Of a DNA stretch of 64,000 nt, positions 23,913-31,990 are shown piece after piece. This DNA comes from JACQAP01 sp035275265 (GTDB lineage: Bacteria; Pseudomonadota; Gammaproteobacteria; Burkholderiales; JACQAP01): assembly GCA_035275265.1 (NCBI GenBank), contig DATENC010000012.1, forward strand, positions 62,001 through 126,000. The letters are read 5' to 3'. Under the pieces are notes generated by a model. The model was not told the origin of the DNA. It saw nothing but the letters and a program-made list of their open reading frames with translations, and made no database searches. The translations under genes were made by a program, and so were the position numbers. Within the stretch, counting starts at the first letter, position 1. Each line of letters opens with the position of its first letter.

Positions 23913-24872
23913 TCAATGAATCCGTACCAGCTTGCGGAGCGCACGCACATCGGCCGGCGGCGACGTGCCGGGGTAAATCTGCGGCCAAGCGGTAAAAGAC
24001 ACTTCGCCGACATAGATGTCACCGTGCGAATCCACCGCCATGCCGTGCGGTGCGATGAACTGGTTTGCACCCCGGCCGGCATGAACGTCGCCGAGGCGAG
24101 CGACCAGTTTGCCCTCGTGCGTCAGAATGCTGACCCGCGGCCCGAGGTTCGGCACCTCGCGGTTTACCGGCATGGTAGGACCGATCTCGCCGACGTAGCA
24201 CAGTGGATGGCGCCGGGGTTCCATGTAGAGTCCGCAGGGTCGGTGCAGGTTGTGCCATTGGGTCTCATACTTGCCCTCGCCGTTGAAGACCTGGATGCGA
24301 TGGTTCTCGCGATCGGCGACATAGACCCAGCCGTCCGGATCGCAGCAGATGTTGTGCGGGATGTTGAACTGGCCGGGATCGGTACCGGCCTCGCCCCAGG
24401 AGAGCAGCAACTTGCCGTCGGGTGCGTACTTGTGAACGCGCGCGTTGCCGTATCCGTCGGCGATGTAGATATCCCCGCGCGGTGACAACGCGGTGTGCGT
24501 GCAGCGATGGAAGGGCTCGCCGCTCATGTACGGCGAGGGCTTACCGGGAATTCCTATCTGGAGCAGGACCTTGCCCTCGAGCGTGCACTTGCGCACGGTG
24601 TGGTCGCCGTCGTCGGTGCAGTACAGTGTCTGGTCGGAACCGATGTGGATGCCGTGCGCGTTCCTGAATACCCCCTCGCCCCAGGAACGCAGAAAATTTC
24701 CCTCGCGGTCGAACACCATCATCGGGTGTTCGCTGCGGTTGAAGACGTAAACGCGGTCCTTTGAATCGACGGCGACGGCCGCGGCATCGCGCAGCGTCCA
24801 GCCATCGGGCAATTTCGCCCAGTTTTCCTGCACTTCGTAGCGAAACTTGCCAGCTCCGAGCATCACGGCCAT
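23913..24872 (-). CDS. NHL-repeat beta-propeller protein, peptidyl-amidating-lyase-like
   Basis: About 319 residues from ATG 24872. It holds at least five NHL repeats (for example RVYVFNRSEHPMMVFDREG, GWVYVADRENHRIQVFNGEG, GDIYIADGYGNARVHKYAPDG), the six-bladed propeller of the peptidyl-alpha-hydroxyglycine alpha-amidating lyase type. There is no signal peptide. Bacterial members are usually found beside catabolic genes and their activity is unproven; a lyase or hydrolase acting on a hydroxylated intermediate is one possibility. It is divergent from the cyclase-family gene, with a 384-bp spacer. Confidence 0.85.
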   Translation of the reverse strand: MAVMLGAGKFRYEVQENWAKLPDGWTLRDAAAVAVDSKDRVYVFNRSEHPMMVFDREGNFLRSWGEGVFRNAHGIHIGSDQTLYCTDDGDHTVRKCTLEGKVLLQIGIPGKPSPYMSGEPFHRCTHTALSPRGDIYIADGYGNARVHKYAPDGKLLLSWGEAGTDPGQFNIPHNICCDPDGWVYVADRENHRIQVFNGEGKYETQWHNLHRPCGLYMEPRRHPLCYVGEIGPTMPVNREVPNLGPRVSILTHEGKLVARLGDVHAGRGANQFIAPHGMAVDSHGDIYVGEVSFTAWPQIYPGTSPPADVRALRKLVRIH

Positions 24873-25256
24873 GTTCTGTTCCACCCTCTTGCTCTGACCC
24901 GGGATTGTCGCGGCAGGATGAGGACTCTGCAACTACGTTCGCTGCGTTGATCGGAAGATTCCGAATCCCGGAACCAATCCCGGCTAATATCATTATCTTG
25001 TTGTATTCATGAGCCAATAGCACTAATCGGAATTCCACTAGTCAGAACGATTCCTTGACAAATAGGACCGGCGACGCCGAAGATTCTTCCGAGTACCCGT
25101 CGCAGAACGGGACTCCAGGGAGGAGAACCATGAACAATCCAAGAGCCACGCTCTCACGTGGCCGTCCGCGTAGCCCGTTTCGTGATGCCCCGCTGACGGT
25201 GGTCTGCGTCTCCCCCCTGTCGTATCAAAGAAAAAATTATTTGACGGGAGGAAAAG
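24873..25256. promoter_or_regulatory. Divergent control region with possible leader ORF
   Basis: This 384-bp spacer separates the NHL gene from the cyclase operon. TTGACA at about 25055 could be a -35 box for the plus strand, without a good -10. An ATG at 25130 has GGAGGAGAACC just upstream; its frame (MNNPRATLSRGRPRSP...) runs 85 codons to 25387, overlapping the cyclase start at 25257 in another frame. The actual cyclase start has its own GGGAGG. The upstream frame may be a leader peptide or chance. Confidence 0.4.
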
Positions 25257-26312
25257 ATGCCGACGCCCACGCGCTGGAAAAAAAGACCGGAAGGCTCGAC
25301 CTGGGGAGACTTCGGTGCCGACGATCAACTCGGGCGGCTCAATCTGTTAACGCCGAAAAAGGTGAAACAGGGTGTGGCCGAAGTTAGGGAAGGCCTGAAC
25401 TTCTGCCTGAGCCTGCCGCTCGACTATCCGGGCGGCAACGTGCTCAACCCACGCCGGCACCCGCCGGTGCTGCGGCCGACGCTGCGCAACGGTAAGCCCA
25501 ACATGAACTACGTGTTGGGCCGCGACAACCCGGACCTTACCGACGTCATCAACGATGACGCAGTGATCTTGCATTTGCAGTATTCGACCCAGTGGGACAG
25601 CCTGGCGCATGTCGGACAGTTGTTCGATGCGGACGGCGACGGCGTGCCGGAGCCGGTTTACTACAACGGCTATCGCCCCAGCGAGCACATCGTCGGCCCC
25701 AACAATCCCGACGACGCCGGCGCCATCGGGGCAGTGCCGGCGAAAAGCACTTCGCATGCCCGCGCGCTCGGCATCGAGAACATGGCGGCGAAATGCGTAC
25801 AGGGCCGCGGCGTGATGATCGACTTGCATGCACACGTCGGCCGCGCGCGCACCGCAGTCGGCTACGACCAGTTGATGCGTGTCCTTGAGAAGGACCGGGT
25901 CGCAGTCGAAGAAGGCGACATGGTGTGCGTCCATACCGGCTTCGCGCAGATGCTCCTGGACATGAACAAGCATCCCGACGGGTTCGCGCTGGAGAACGCC
26001 TGTGCGGCGCTCGACGGCCGCGATCAGAAGCTGCTGCAGTGGATCACCGACTCTGGCCTGGTCGCATTGATCGCCGACAACTACGCGGTGGAAGTTCATC
26101 CCGCCGTCAGCCATGCAGGCTGCTGCGCCTCGCTCCCGCTGCATGAACATTGCCTTTTCAAGCTTGGCGTCAACCTCGGCGAGATCTGGCATCTGACGCC
26201 ACTCGCCAACTGGCTGCGCGAACACAAGCGTTCGCGCTTCTTGCTTACTGCACCGCCGCTGCGCCTGCCCGGCGCGGTCGGTTCACCCGCGACGCCCGTC
26301 GCTACCGTTTAA
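25257..26312 (+). CDS. Cyclase family protein (kynurenine formamidase-like fold)
   Basis: 351 residues, the long form of the cyclase family (PF04199). The metal motif, HxGTHxDxPxH in kynurenine formamidase, appears here as QYSTQWDSLAHVG near residue 110, so the Asp and last His remain but the first His and Thr are changed as is common in this long branch. Further likely ligands are in HSAHVG-like DLHAHVGRAR and HPAVSHAGCC. Members hydrolyse amides or lactones in degradative clusters. GGGAGG precedes the ATG. It is first in a plus-strand run with IclR, thiolase-like, DUF35 and acyl-CoA ligase genes. Confidence 0.88.
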   Translation: MPTPTRWKKRPEGSTWGDFGADDQLGRLNLLTPKKVKQGVAEVREGLNFCLSLPLDYPGGNVLNPRRHPPVLRPTLRNGKPNMNYVLGRDNPDLTDVINDDAVILHLQYSTQWDSLAHVGQLFDADGDGVPEPVYYNGYRPSEHIVGPNNPDDAGAIGAVPAKSTSHARALGIENMAAKCVQGRGVMIDLHAHVGRARTAVGYDQLMRVLEKDRVAVEEGDMVCVHTGFAQMLLDMNKHPDGFALENACAALDGRDQKLLQWITDSGLVALIADNYAVEVHPAVSHAGCCASLPLHEHCLFKLGVNLGEIWHLTPLANWLREHKRSRFLLTAPPLRLPGAVGSPATPVATV

Positions 26313-26328
26313 GAGAAGAGGAACCGCC

Positions 26329-27090
26329 ATGCCAACCCACCACTCAGCCATCAATTCCGTGCAGAAGGCCTGCAGGATCCTGCGGTCCCTGACCGAACCG
26401 CGTGTCAGCCGGCTGTCCGAAGTCGCCGGCCAGGCCGTGCTCAACAAGGTGACCACGCTGCGCATCCTCGAAGTGCTGACACGCGAAGGTTTCGTGCGCC
26501 GCGACGAGGCGACCAAGACTTATTCCCTCGGCAACGAGATCGACATTCTCGCTGCGGCCCTGCGCGACCGTGATGACTTGCGCAGCCGCGCCCACCCTTC
26601 GCTGCTGCGGCTTGCGGCGTTTTCCGAAGACTCTGTGCTGCTGTCGGTGCGCAGCGGCTTGGAAGCGGTGTGCGTGGATCGCGAGGTCGGCAACTTTCCG
26701 ATCCGCGCCAACTATCTGGATATCGGCAGCCGCAGGCCACTGGGCGTGGGCGCCGGTGCAATGGCACTGCTGGCGTGGCAGTCCGAGGCGGAGATCGAGG
26801 CGGTCCTATTGTTCGTGGCGCAGAGATTGCCGCATTTCCCCAAGGTCAGCCTGACGTGGCTGCGCAACGAGATCGAGCGCACCCGTGACCGCGGTTACGC
26901 GCTGTTTTTGAACATGCTGGTGGACCGAATGGGTGCGGTCGGCGTCCCGGTGTTTGGCCCCGACGGCAAGCCCATCGCGGCGCTCAGCGTCGCGGCGCTC
27001 TCCGACCGCATTTCCTCTCGGCTGGACGCGCTGGTGGAAATGCTCAAGCGAGAGTCGGAGGTCGTTGCGGATGTAAAGGCGAAGGCATGA
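26329..27090 (+). CDS. IclR family transcriptional regulator
   Basis: 253 residues. An N-terminal winged helix-turn-helix (about 8-65, with LSEVAGQAVLNKVTTLRIL as the recognition segment) and a C-terminal GAF-like effector domain (about 80-245, with RPLGVGAGAMALLAW). IclR proteins bind pathway acids and control adjacent catabolic genes. It lies 16 bp after the cyclase gene with GAAGAGGAA upstream, so it is in the same unit, and a terminator follows it. Its probable targets are this cluster and the divergent spacer at 24873-25256. Confidence 0.93.
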   Translation: MPTHHSAINSVQKACRILRSLTEPRVSRLSEVAGQAVLNKVTTLRILEVLTREGFVRRDEATKTYSLGNEIDILAAALRDRDDLRSRAHPSLLRLAAFSEDSVLLSVRSGLEAVCVDREVGNFPIRANYLDIGSRRPLGVGAGAMALLAWQSEAEIEAVLLFVAQRLPHFPKVSLTWLRNEIERTRDRGYALFLNMLVDRMGAVGVPVFGPDGKPIAALSVAALSDRISSRLDALVEMLKRESEVVADVKAKA

Positions 27091-27117
27091 TATAGAGGGA
27101 CCAAGGACTAGGGAGGA

Positions 27118-27141
27118 GCGCCGAGAGGCGGTGCGTTTTTT
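27118..27141 (+). terminator. Rho-independent terminator after iclR-type gene
   Basis: GCGCCG pairs with CGGTGC (one G-T) across AGAGG, followed by GTTTTTT. The stem is short but the T-run is good. It separates the cyclase-IclR unit from the thiolase unit. Confidence 0.6.
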
Positions 27142-27180
27142 CCTTCACGCCTTCACCTCTTCACCCCTTCACTAGTTGCG
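27141..27180. repeat. TTCACNCC short-period degenerate repeat
   Basis: CCTTCACGCCTTCACCTCTT and CACCCCTTCACT form five imprecise 7-8-base units. The other strand reads GTGAAGGGGTGAAGAGGTGAAG, like the stretch at 44803-44850. It directly precedes the thiolase ribosome-binding site. Confidence 0.5.
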
Positions 27181-27195
27181 CCGAAGGAGCAAACG

Positions 27196-28332
27196 TTGAG
27201 TTGGATCACCGGTGTCGGGCTGACGGCTTACGGCAAGCATCCCGGTCGCGGCACGCTCGACCTGATGAGCGATGCGGCTGCGGCGGCGCTCGGTGATGCG
27301 CAGGTCGAACGCGCCGATGTGGACGGCCTGATGTGCGGGTATTCGACCACCATGCCGCACCTGATGCTTGCCACGGTGTTTGCAGAGCACTTCGGACTGA
27401 AGCCCGCGTATGCCCACGCCATTCAGGTCGGCGGCGCCACCGGTTTCGCCATGGCGATGCTGGCGCATCACTTGATTGAATCTGGCGTTGCCAGGAACAT
27501 CCTCGTGGTGGCAGGCGAGAACCGGCTTACCGGCCAGAGCCGCGACTCGGCGATCCAGACCTTGGCGCAGGTCGGCCACCCGGCTTACGAAGTGCCACTT
27601 GGCCCGACCATTCCGGCGTACTACGGGTTGGTCGCCTCGCGGTACATGCACGAGCACGGCCACGGGGAAGCCGACCTGGCGCAACTGGCAGTATTGATGC
27701 GCCGGCACGCCAGTCTGCATCCGGGCGCGCAATATCGCGAGCCGATTACACTCGAGACGGTTTTGGATTCAAAGCCAATTGCCGCCCCGCTGAAGTTGCT
27801 CGATTGCTGTCCCGTCTCCGACGGCGGGGCGGCGTTTGTGGTGAGCCGTGACCGCAGCAATGACTTCGGGGTGCGCATCATCGGCACGGGTCAGGCGCAT
27901 ACCCATCAACACATCAGCGCGGCGGCGACCCTGACGCAATTCGGCGCGGCGTCTTCGGCTGCCAGGGCGCAGGAAGCGGCCGGCGTCGCGATCGGGGACA
28001 TCGACTACGCCGCGATTTACGACAGCTTCACCATTACGCTCACAATCCTTCTGGAGGAGATCGGTCTGGCCCCCCGCGGCGGGGCGGGCCGGCTTGCGGC
28101 CGACGGACATTTCAACTACGACGGAAAACTACCGCTCAATACGCACGGCGGGCTGCTCTCTTACGGTCACTGCGGGGTGGGTGGTGCGATGGCGCACCTC
28201 GTCGAAACCCATTTGCAACTCACCGACCGTGCCGGGAAGCGGCAGGCGAAGAATGCCTGCCGGGCGCTGTTGCATGGGGACGGAGGAGTCCTGTCTTCCC
28301 ATGTTTCTCTCGTCATCGAAAGGGCGGTGTGA
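27196..28332 (+). CDS. Thiolase-like protein (SCP2-thiolase family)
   Basis: 378 residues from TTG 27196, chosen because AAGGAG lies six bases upstream and MSWITGVGLTAYGKHPG is the usual family start. C-terminal thiolase motifs CCPVSDGGAAFVVS and HGGLLSYGHCGVGGAMAHL are intact (His and Cys of the active site). The N-terminal segment that carries the nucleophilic Cys in true thiolases reads AIQVGGATGFAMAM, so that Cys is absent, as in a branch of thiolase-like proteins that pair with DUF35. The DUF35 gene overlaps its stop by four bases, so the two probably form one complex acting on a CoA ester. Confidence 0.88.
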   Translation: MSWITGVGLTAYGKHPGRGTLDLMSDAAAAALGDAQVERADVDGLMCGYSTTMPHLMLATVFAEHFGLKPAYAHAIQVGGATGFAMAMLAHHLIESGVARNILVVAGENRLTGQSRDSAIQTLAQVGHPAYEVPLGPTIPAYYGLVASRYMHEHGHGEADLAQLAVLMRRHASLHPGAQYREPITLETVLDSKPIAAPLKLLDCCPVSDGGAAFVVSRDRSNDFGVRIIGTGQAHTHQHISAAATLTQFGAASSAARAQEAAGVAIGDIDYAAIYDSFTITLTILLEEIGLAPRGGAGRLAADGHFNYDGKLPLNTHGGLLSYGHCGVGGAMAHLVETHLQLTDRAGKRQAKNACRALLHGDGGVLSSHVSLVIERAV

Positions 28333-28706
28333 CGACCGTGATCGCAGACTGGACCCGCGGCGGGGCAGGCATCGCCTATCAGACCTGCGCTTCCTGCAAG
28401 GCGGTGTGGTATTTCCAGCGCGGGTTCTGTCCTGCCTGCGGCGACGGAAATCCGGTAACCCGGCAGGCGTCCGGGAAGGGAACGGTTCATGCGCGCACCA
28501 GCGTCGCGCGTGCGCCGACCGAGGAACTTCGCGCGCACGCACCGTACCTGATCGTGCTGGTGGATGCCGACGAAGGATTCCGTCTGATGGCGCACGGCGA
28601 GCCGACGCTCGAAATCGGCGACCGGGTGCGGACGCGGTTCGTCGATCTCGCCGGCAAGACGATTCCCTATTTCGAGCCTGCCGACGGCCGGCGGCAAGAG
28701 CGTTGA
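28329..28706 (+). CDS. DUF35 zinc-ribbon/OB-fold acyl-CoA-associated protein
   Basis: 125 residues from GTG 28329. An N-terminal rubredoxin-like zinc ribbon (CASCKAVWYFQRGFCPAC, residues 20-37) is followed by an OB fold (about 45-120). DUF35 proteins bind thiolase-like partners and hand CoA esters to them; here the partner is the overlapping upstream gene. The last residues ADGRRQER are encoded by the start of a dispersed repeat (28689-28722), which also supplies the stop codon. Confidence 0.9.
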   Translation: MTTVIADWTRGGAGIAYQTCASCKAVWYFQRGFCPACGDGNPVTRQASGKGTVHARTSVARAPTEELRAHAPYLIVLVDADEGFRLMAHGEPTLEIGDRVRTRFVDLAGKTIPYFEPADGRRQER

Positions 28707-28722
28707 CGCAGAGATCACAGAC
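28689..28722. repeat. Dispersed GCAAAGA-type repeat overlapping a gene end
   Basis: CGGCGGCAAGAGCGTTGACG plus GCAGAGATCACAGAC closely matches 21292-21325. The copy begins inside the DUF35 gene and its TTGACG contains that gene's TGA stop. Confidence 0.6.
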
Positions 28723-28863
28723 GAACCTGATCGAGGGTAGATATGCGACACGAAACGGCATCTGGGACAGCATCCAGAAGCCACGTTAACTGCTCGTTCG
28801 CGATTTTCTCTTGCCCTCTGTGTCGTTGTCCCGGGTTTCGAATACAACCAAAGGGAAGAAACA

Positions 28864-30975
28864 ATGAAAGACTTGATGCGCGAAGCGCTGCGCACTGTGC
28901 TCGATCCGAAGTCCGTCGCCATCATCGGGGCTTCGGAAAATCCGAATAAGTTGGGCGGACGTCCTCTGCTTTTCCTGTCCCGCTTCGGTTACAGGGGCAG
29001 CGTGTATCCGATCAATTCGAAGCGGTCCGAAGTGCAGGGCTACACGGCATATCCGTCGCTAAAAGATCTGCCCGAGGCGCCGGAAGTCGCGATCGTGGTT
29101 GTGCCGGGCGATGCTGCGGTGGAGGCGATCGAGCAGTGCGCGCAACTGGGCGTTAGTGCCGCGATCGTCATGACTTCCGGTTTCGGCGAGACGGACGCCG
29201 TGGCGGGCAAAGCCAAGGAACGACACATGCGCGAAGTCGCGCGAGCCGGCGGCATGCGCGTGATCGGGCCGAATTGCCAGGGACTGGCCAACTTTGGCAG
29301 CGGCGCGATCCTGTCGTTTTCCACCATGTACATCGAGGCGCCGCCCCAAGACGGACCGGTGGGCATCGTCAGCCAGTCTGGAGCGATGAGCGTCGTGCCG
29401 TACGGCCTGCTGCGCGAGCGCGGCATCGGCGTGCGCCATTCGCACGCTACCGGCAACGACTGCGACGTTACTGTCGCGGAATTGGCTTCGGTGGTGGCGG
29501 AGGATCCGGATCTGAAGCTGTTGTTGCTCTATCTCGAGGGCATCAGCGACCCAAAGCATCTCGCTGACACCGCCCGTATTGCCCGCGAGCGCGACCTGCC
29601 GGTGATCGCACTGAAGAGCGGGCGCACGTCGGCTGGACAGGAAGCGGCACGCTCGCACACCGGCGCACTCGCCAACGAGGATCGCCTGGTGGACGCCTTC
29701 TTCGAGAAGCACGGCATCTGGCGCGCCCGCGACACTGCGGAACTGGTGGGCAGCGCCGAGATGTATCTGAAGGGCTGGAAACCGAAGGGGCGCAGGCTGG
29801 TCGCGATCAGCAACTCGGGTGCGGTGTGTGTAATGGCGGCGGACGCCGCAACCGCGGTGGGCATGCCCATGGCGAAGATCGCCGACCACACCCGCGAGAA
29901 CTTGGCGAGAATCCTACCCACCTTTGCCACCATCACCAATCCGATCGACATCACTGCTGCACTATTGACCAACAGCAGGCTGTTCTCCGACATCCTGCCG
30001 GTGTTGGCGCAGGACCCTGCGGCCGACGCCTTCCTGATTGGCATTCCCGTGGCGGGACAGGGTTACGACGTGGATGCGTTCGCCCGTGATTCGGCGGAAT
30101 TTGCCCGCGCCACCGGCAAGCCGTTGGTCGCGGCAGTTCCGCAGGCGGCCGTCGCGGCGAGATTCAGCGAACAGGGTTTGCCGGTTTTCACGACCGAAGC
30201 CGAGGCGGTCGCCGCGCTCAACCAGTTCCTCTCGCATCGCGAGCTCATGCAGGCCGCCCGCGAACGCGGTGCCGTGTTTGCACACGTGCTTCACCCTGTA
30301 ATCGGGGGACGCCTGTTAAACGAGGCGGATAGTCTGGCCGTGGTGGCGCGTGCCGGCGTTCCGGTGGTCAGCCACCGCCTGTGCAAATCGGCGGACGAGG
30401 CGGCGGCGGCTATGGCCGGTCTCGGTGGCCCGGTTGCGGTGAAAGGCTGTTCGTCCGAAGTGGTCCATAAGTCCGAACTGGGATTGGTGCGGCTTGGTCT
30501 CGATGACGTGCAGGCGGTGCGCGCGGCCTATGGGGATATGGAACGCACCTTGCGCGGGCAAGGCGCGCCTTTCGACGGCGCAATCGTTGCCAAGATGGTC
30601 AGGGGTCGAAGGGAGATGATGATCGGTGCGCGCGTGGATCCGGTGTTCGGTCCGTTGGTTTTGGTGGGCGACGGCGGCAAGTATGTCGAAGCAATGCCCG
30701 ATGTGCAGGTGCTGTTGTCGCCTTTCAACGACGGCGAAGTGAGAGCGGCACTTGGCAGATTGCGCATCGCGCCGCTGTTCACGGGCGTGCGCGGCGAGAC
30801 CGCGCTGGATGTGGATGCCTTCTGCGCTGCCGTTCTGGCGGTTTGCAGGCTGATGATGAGTCCCGAATCGAGGGTGGCGAGCCTCGACCTCAACCCGGTG
30901 CTGGTCCGCACAAACGGGGAGGGATGTGTCGCGCTGGATGCAGTTGTCTATGAAGCCGTGACGAGTGACCAGTGA
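28864..30975 (+). CDS. ADP-forming acyl-CoA synthetase/ligase, fused subunits
   Basis: 703 residues with the acetyl-CoA synthetase (ADP-forming) order: CoA-binding Rossmann domain (about 8-135, SVAIIGASENPNKLG), succinyl-CoA-ligase-like domains (about 145-460) with the phospho-His in AARSHTGALANED near residue 266, and an ATP-grasp domain (about 480-700; GGPVAVKGCSSEVVHKSE, GARVDPVFGPLVLVG). It makes or breaks acyl-CoA with ATP/ADP and phosphate. It probably activates the acid that the thiolase/DUF35 pair acts on. AAGGGAAG precedes the ATG. The last residues (VTSDQ) and the stop lie inside a short-period repeat. Confidence 0.9.
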   Translation: MKDLMREALRTVLDPKSVAIIGASENPNKLGGRPLLFLSRFGYRGSVYPINSKRSEVQGYTAYPSLKDLPEAPEVAIVVVPGDAAVEAIEQCAQLGVSAAIVMTSGFGETDAVAGKAKERHMREVARAGGMRVIGPNCQGLANFGSGAILSFSTMYIEAPPQDGPVGIVSQSGAMSVVPYGLLRERGIGVRHSHATGNDCDVTVAELASVVAEDPDLKLLLLYLEGISDPKHLADTARIARERDLPVIALKSGRTSAGQEAARSHTGALANEDRLVDAFFEKHGIWRARDTAELVGSAEMYLKGWKPKGRRLVAISNSGAVCVMAADAATAVGMPMAKIADHTRENLARILPTFATITNPIDITAALLTNSRLFSDILPVLAQDPAADAFLIGIPVAGQGYDVDAFARDSAEFARATGKPLVAAVPQAAVAARFSEQGLPVFTTEAEAVAALNQFLSHRELMQAARERGAVFAHVLHPVIGGRLLNEADSLAVVARAGVPVVSHRLCKSADEAAAAMAGLGGPVAVKGCSSEVVHKSELGLVRLGLDDVQAVRAAYGDMERTLRGQGAPFDGAIVAKMVRGRREMMIGARVDPVFGPLVLVGDGGKYVEAMPDVQVLLSPFNDGEVRAALGRLRIAPLFTGVRGETALDVDAFCAAVLAVCRLMMSPESRVASLDLNPVLVRTNGEGCVALDAVVYEAVTSDQ

Positions 30976-31018
30976 GCAGTCAGGAGTGACGAGTAGAGAG
31001 TGACGAGTGACGAGAGTT
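30958..31018. repeat. GTGACGAGT/GTGACCAGT short-period repeat
   Basis: The stretch has about seven imprecise units of 8-10 bases (GTGACGAGTGACCAGTGAGC, then GGAGTGACGAGTAGAGAG, GTGACGAGTGACGAG). It begins inside the acyl-CoA ligase gene and supplies its TGA. There is no spacer structure, so it is not a CRISPR array. Confidence 0.7.
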
Positions 31019-31036
31019 AGGTGCCGAGAACCGCAT

Positions 31037-31990
31037 TTACCAGCTTCCACTTGCGCCGCCGCCGCCCGAGCGTCCGCCTCCACCGGAGAACCCACCACCG
31101 CTGGCGAAACCACTTGAGCTGCTGCCGCCGGGACGGATGACCATGCCACCGATTTCGGCGTAGCCCTTGTTCTTGAGGTCATCGCGTGCCTTGCGATACC
31201 ACGACTGGCGGGAAACGTAGACCTTGGCGACTGGATAGAGAACGGCGTAGGTGCCGAGTATCTTGAGCGCGGCACCGCTGCCGAATATGAACATCGGGAA
31301 CATCGACCAGAACGGGATCAGGAAGAAGTACAGAAACCAGCCCATTCCACCCGGAGTGACTAGGCCAATGAAGGTGAACAGGCCGACTATGCCGAACACG
31401 AAAGCGCCGATCAGGATGCGTTCGTGCAGCGGCATGTCCGGCGCGCGCACCCGGAAACCGGACGATTTTCCCTCGGGGTCCAACCACTCGGCGTCGGCTC
31501 CGGCCGAGCTGCTTCCTTCGAGAATCTGGATCACCGCGGTGATCCCAGCCTCTATGCCGACGTCGTAATTTCCCTCGCGAAAGCGCGGTGTCATGAGGTC
31601 GCGGATGATGCGGCTGGCGGTGGCGTCGGAGAGCGTGCCCTCGAGTCCGTAGCCGATCTCTATGCGGACGCGCCGGTCTTGCGGCACCACCAGGATCAAA
31701 ACGCCGTTGTCCAGCTCGCGGCTGCCGATCTTCCATTCTTCGAACACCTCCACCGCATAGTCCTCGACACTTGTCCCACGCAAGGTAGGAACAGTGAGCA
31801 CGACGATCTGGTTTCCGCTGGCGCGCTCGTGGGCTTGCAGCATGGCGGCCAGGCGTTCGCGCGCCTGCGTGGAAAGAATCGCGGCCTGGTCCACCACTCG
31901 ACCTGAGAGATAGGGTATTGCCACATCCTGCGCAGCCGCCGGGGCCGCGAGCCAGCACAGGGCGATCAGCATGCCCGCTACCCGGTTCAT
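31037..31990 (-). CDS. TPM-domain membrane protein, YgcG type
   Basis: 317 residues. Signal peptide (GMLIALCWLAAPAAAQ), a periplasmic TPM domain (about 25-150; VVDQAAILSTQARERLAAML and DNGVLILVVPQDRRVRIEIGYGLEG), membrane helices at about 188-215 and 222-245, and a Gly/Ser-rich tail with GGGGRSGGGGASGSW. This is the YgcG/MOLO1 arrangement, often next to LemA; the biochemical role is not settled. Its ATG overlaps the stop of the second TPM gene. No lemA gene is nearby. Confidence 0.9.
   Translation of the reverse strand: MNRVAGMLIALCWLAAPAAAQDVAIPYLSGRVVDQAAILSTQARERLAAMLQAHERASGNQIVVLTVPTLRGTSVEDYAVEVFEEWKIGSRELDNGVLILVVPQDRRVRIEIGYGLEGTLSDATASRIIRDLMTPRFREGNYDVGIEAGITAVIQILEGSSSAGADAEWLDPEGKSSGFRVRAPDMPLHERILIGAFVFGIVGLFTFIGLVTPGGMGWFLYFFLIPFWSMFPMFIFGSGAALKILGTYAVLYPVAKVYVSRQSWYRKARDDLKNKGYAEIGGMVIRPGGSSSSGFASGGGFSGGGGRSGGGGASGSW

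Noticed and set aside
30958..31018. Possible CRISPR-like direct repeats
   Set aside because: Units are 8-10 bases, imperfect and without unique spacers of constant length; no cas genes are in the window.
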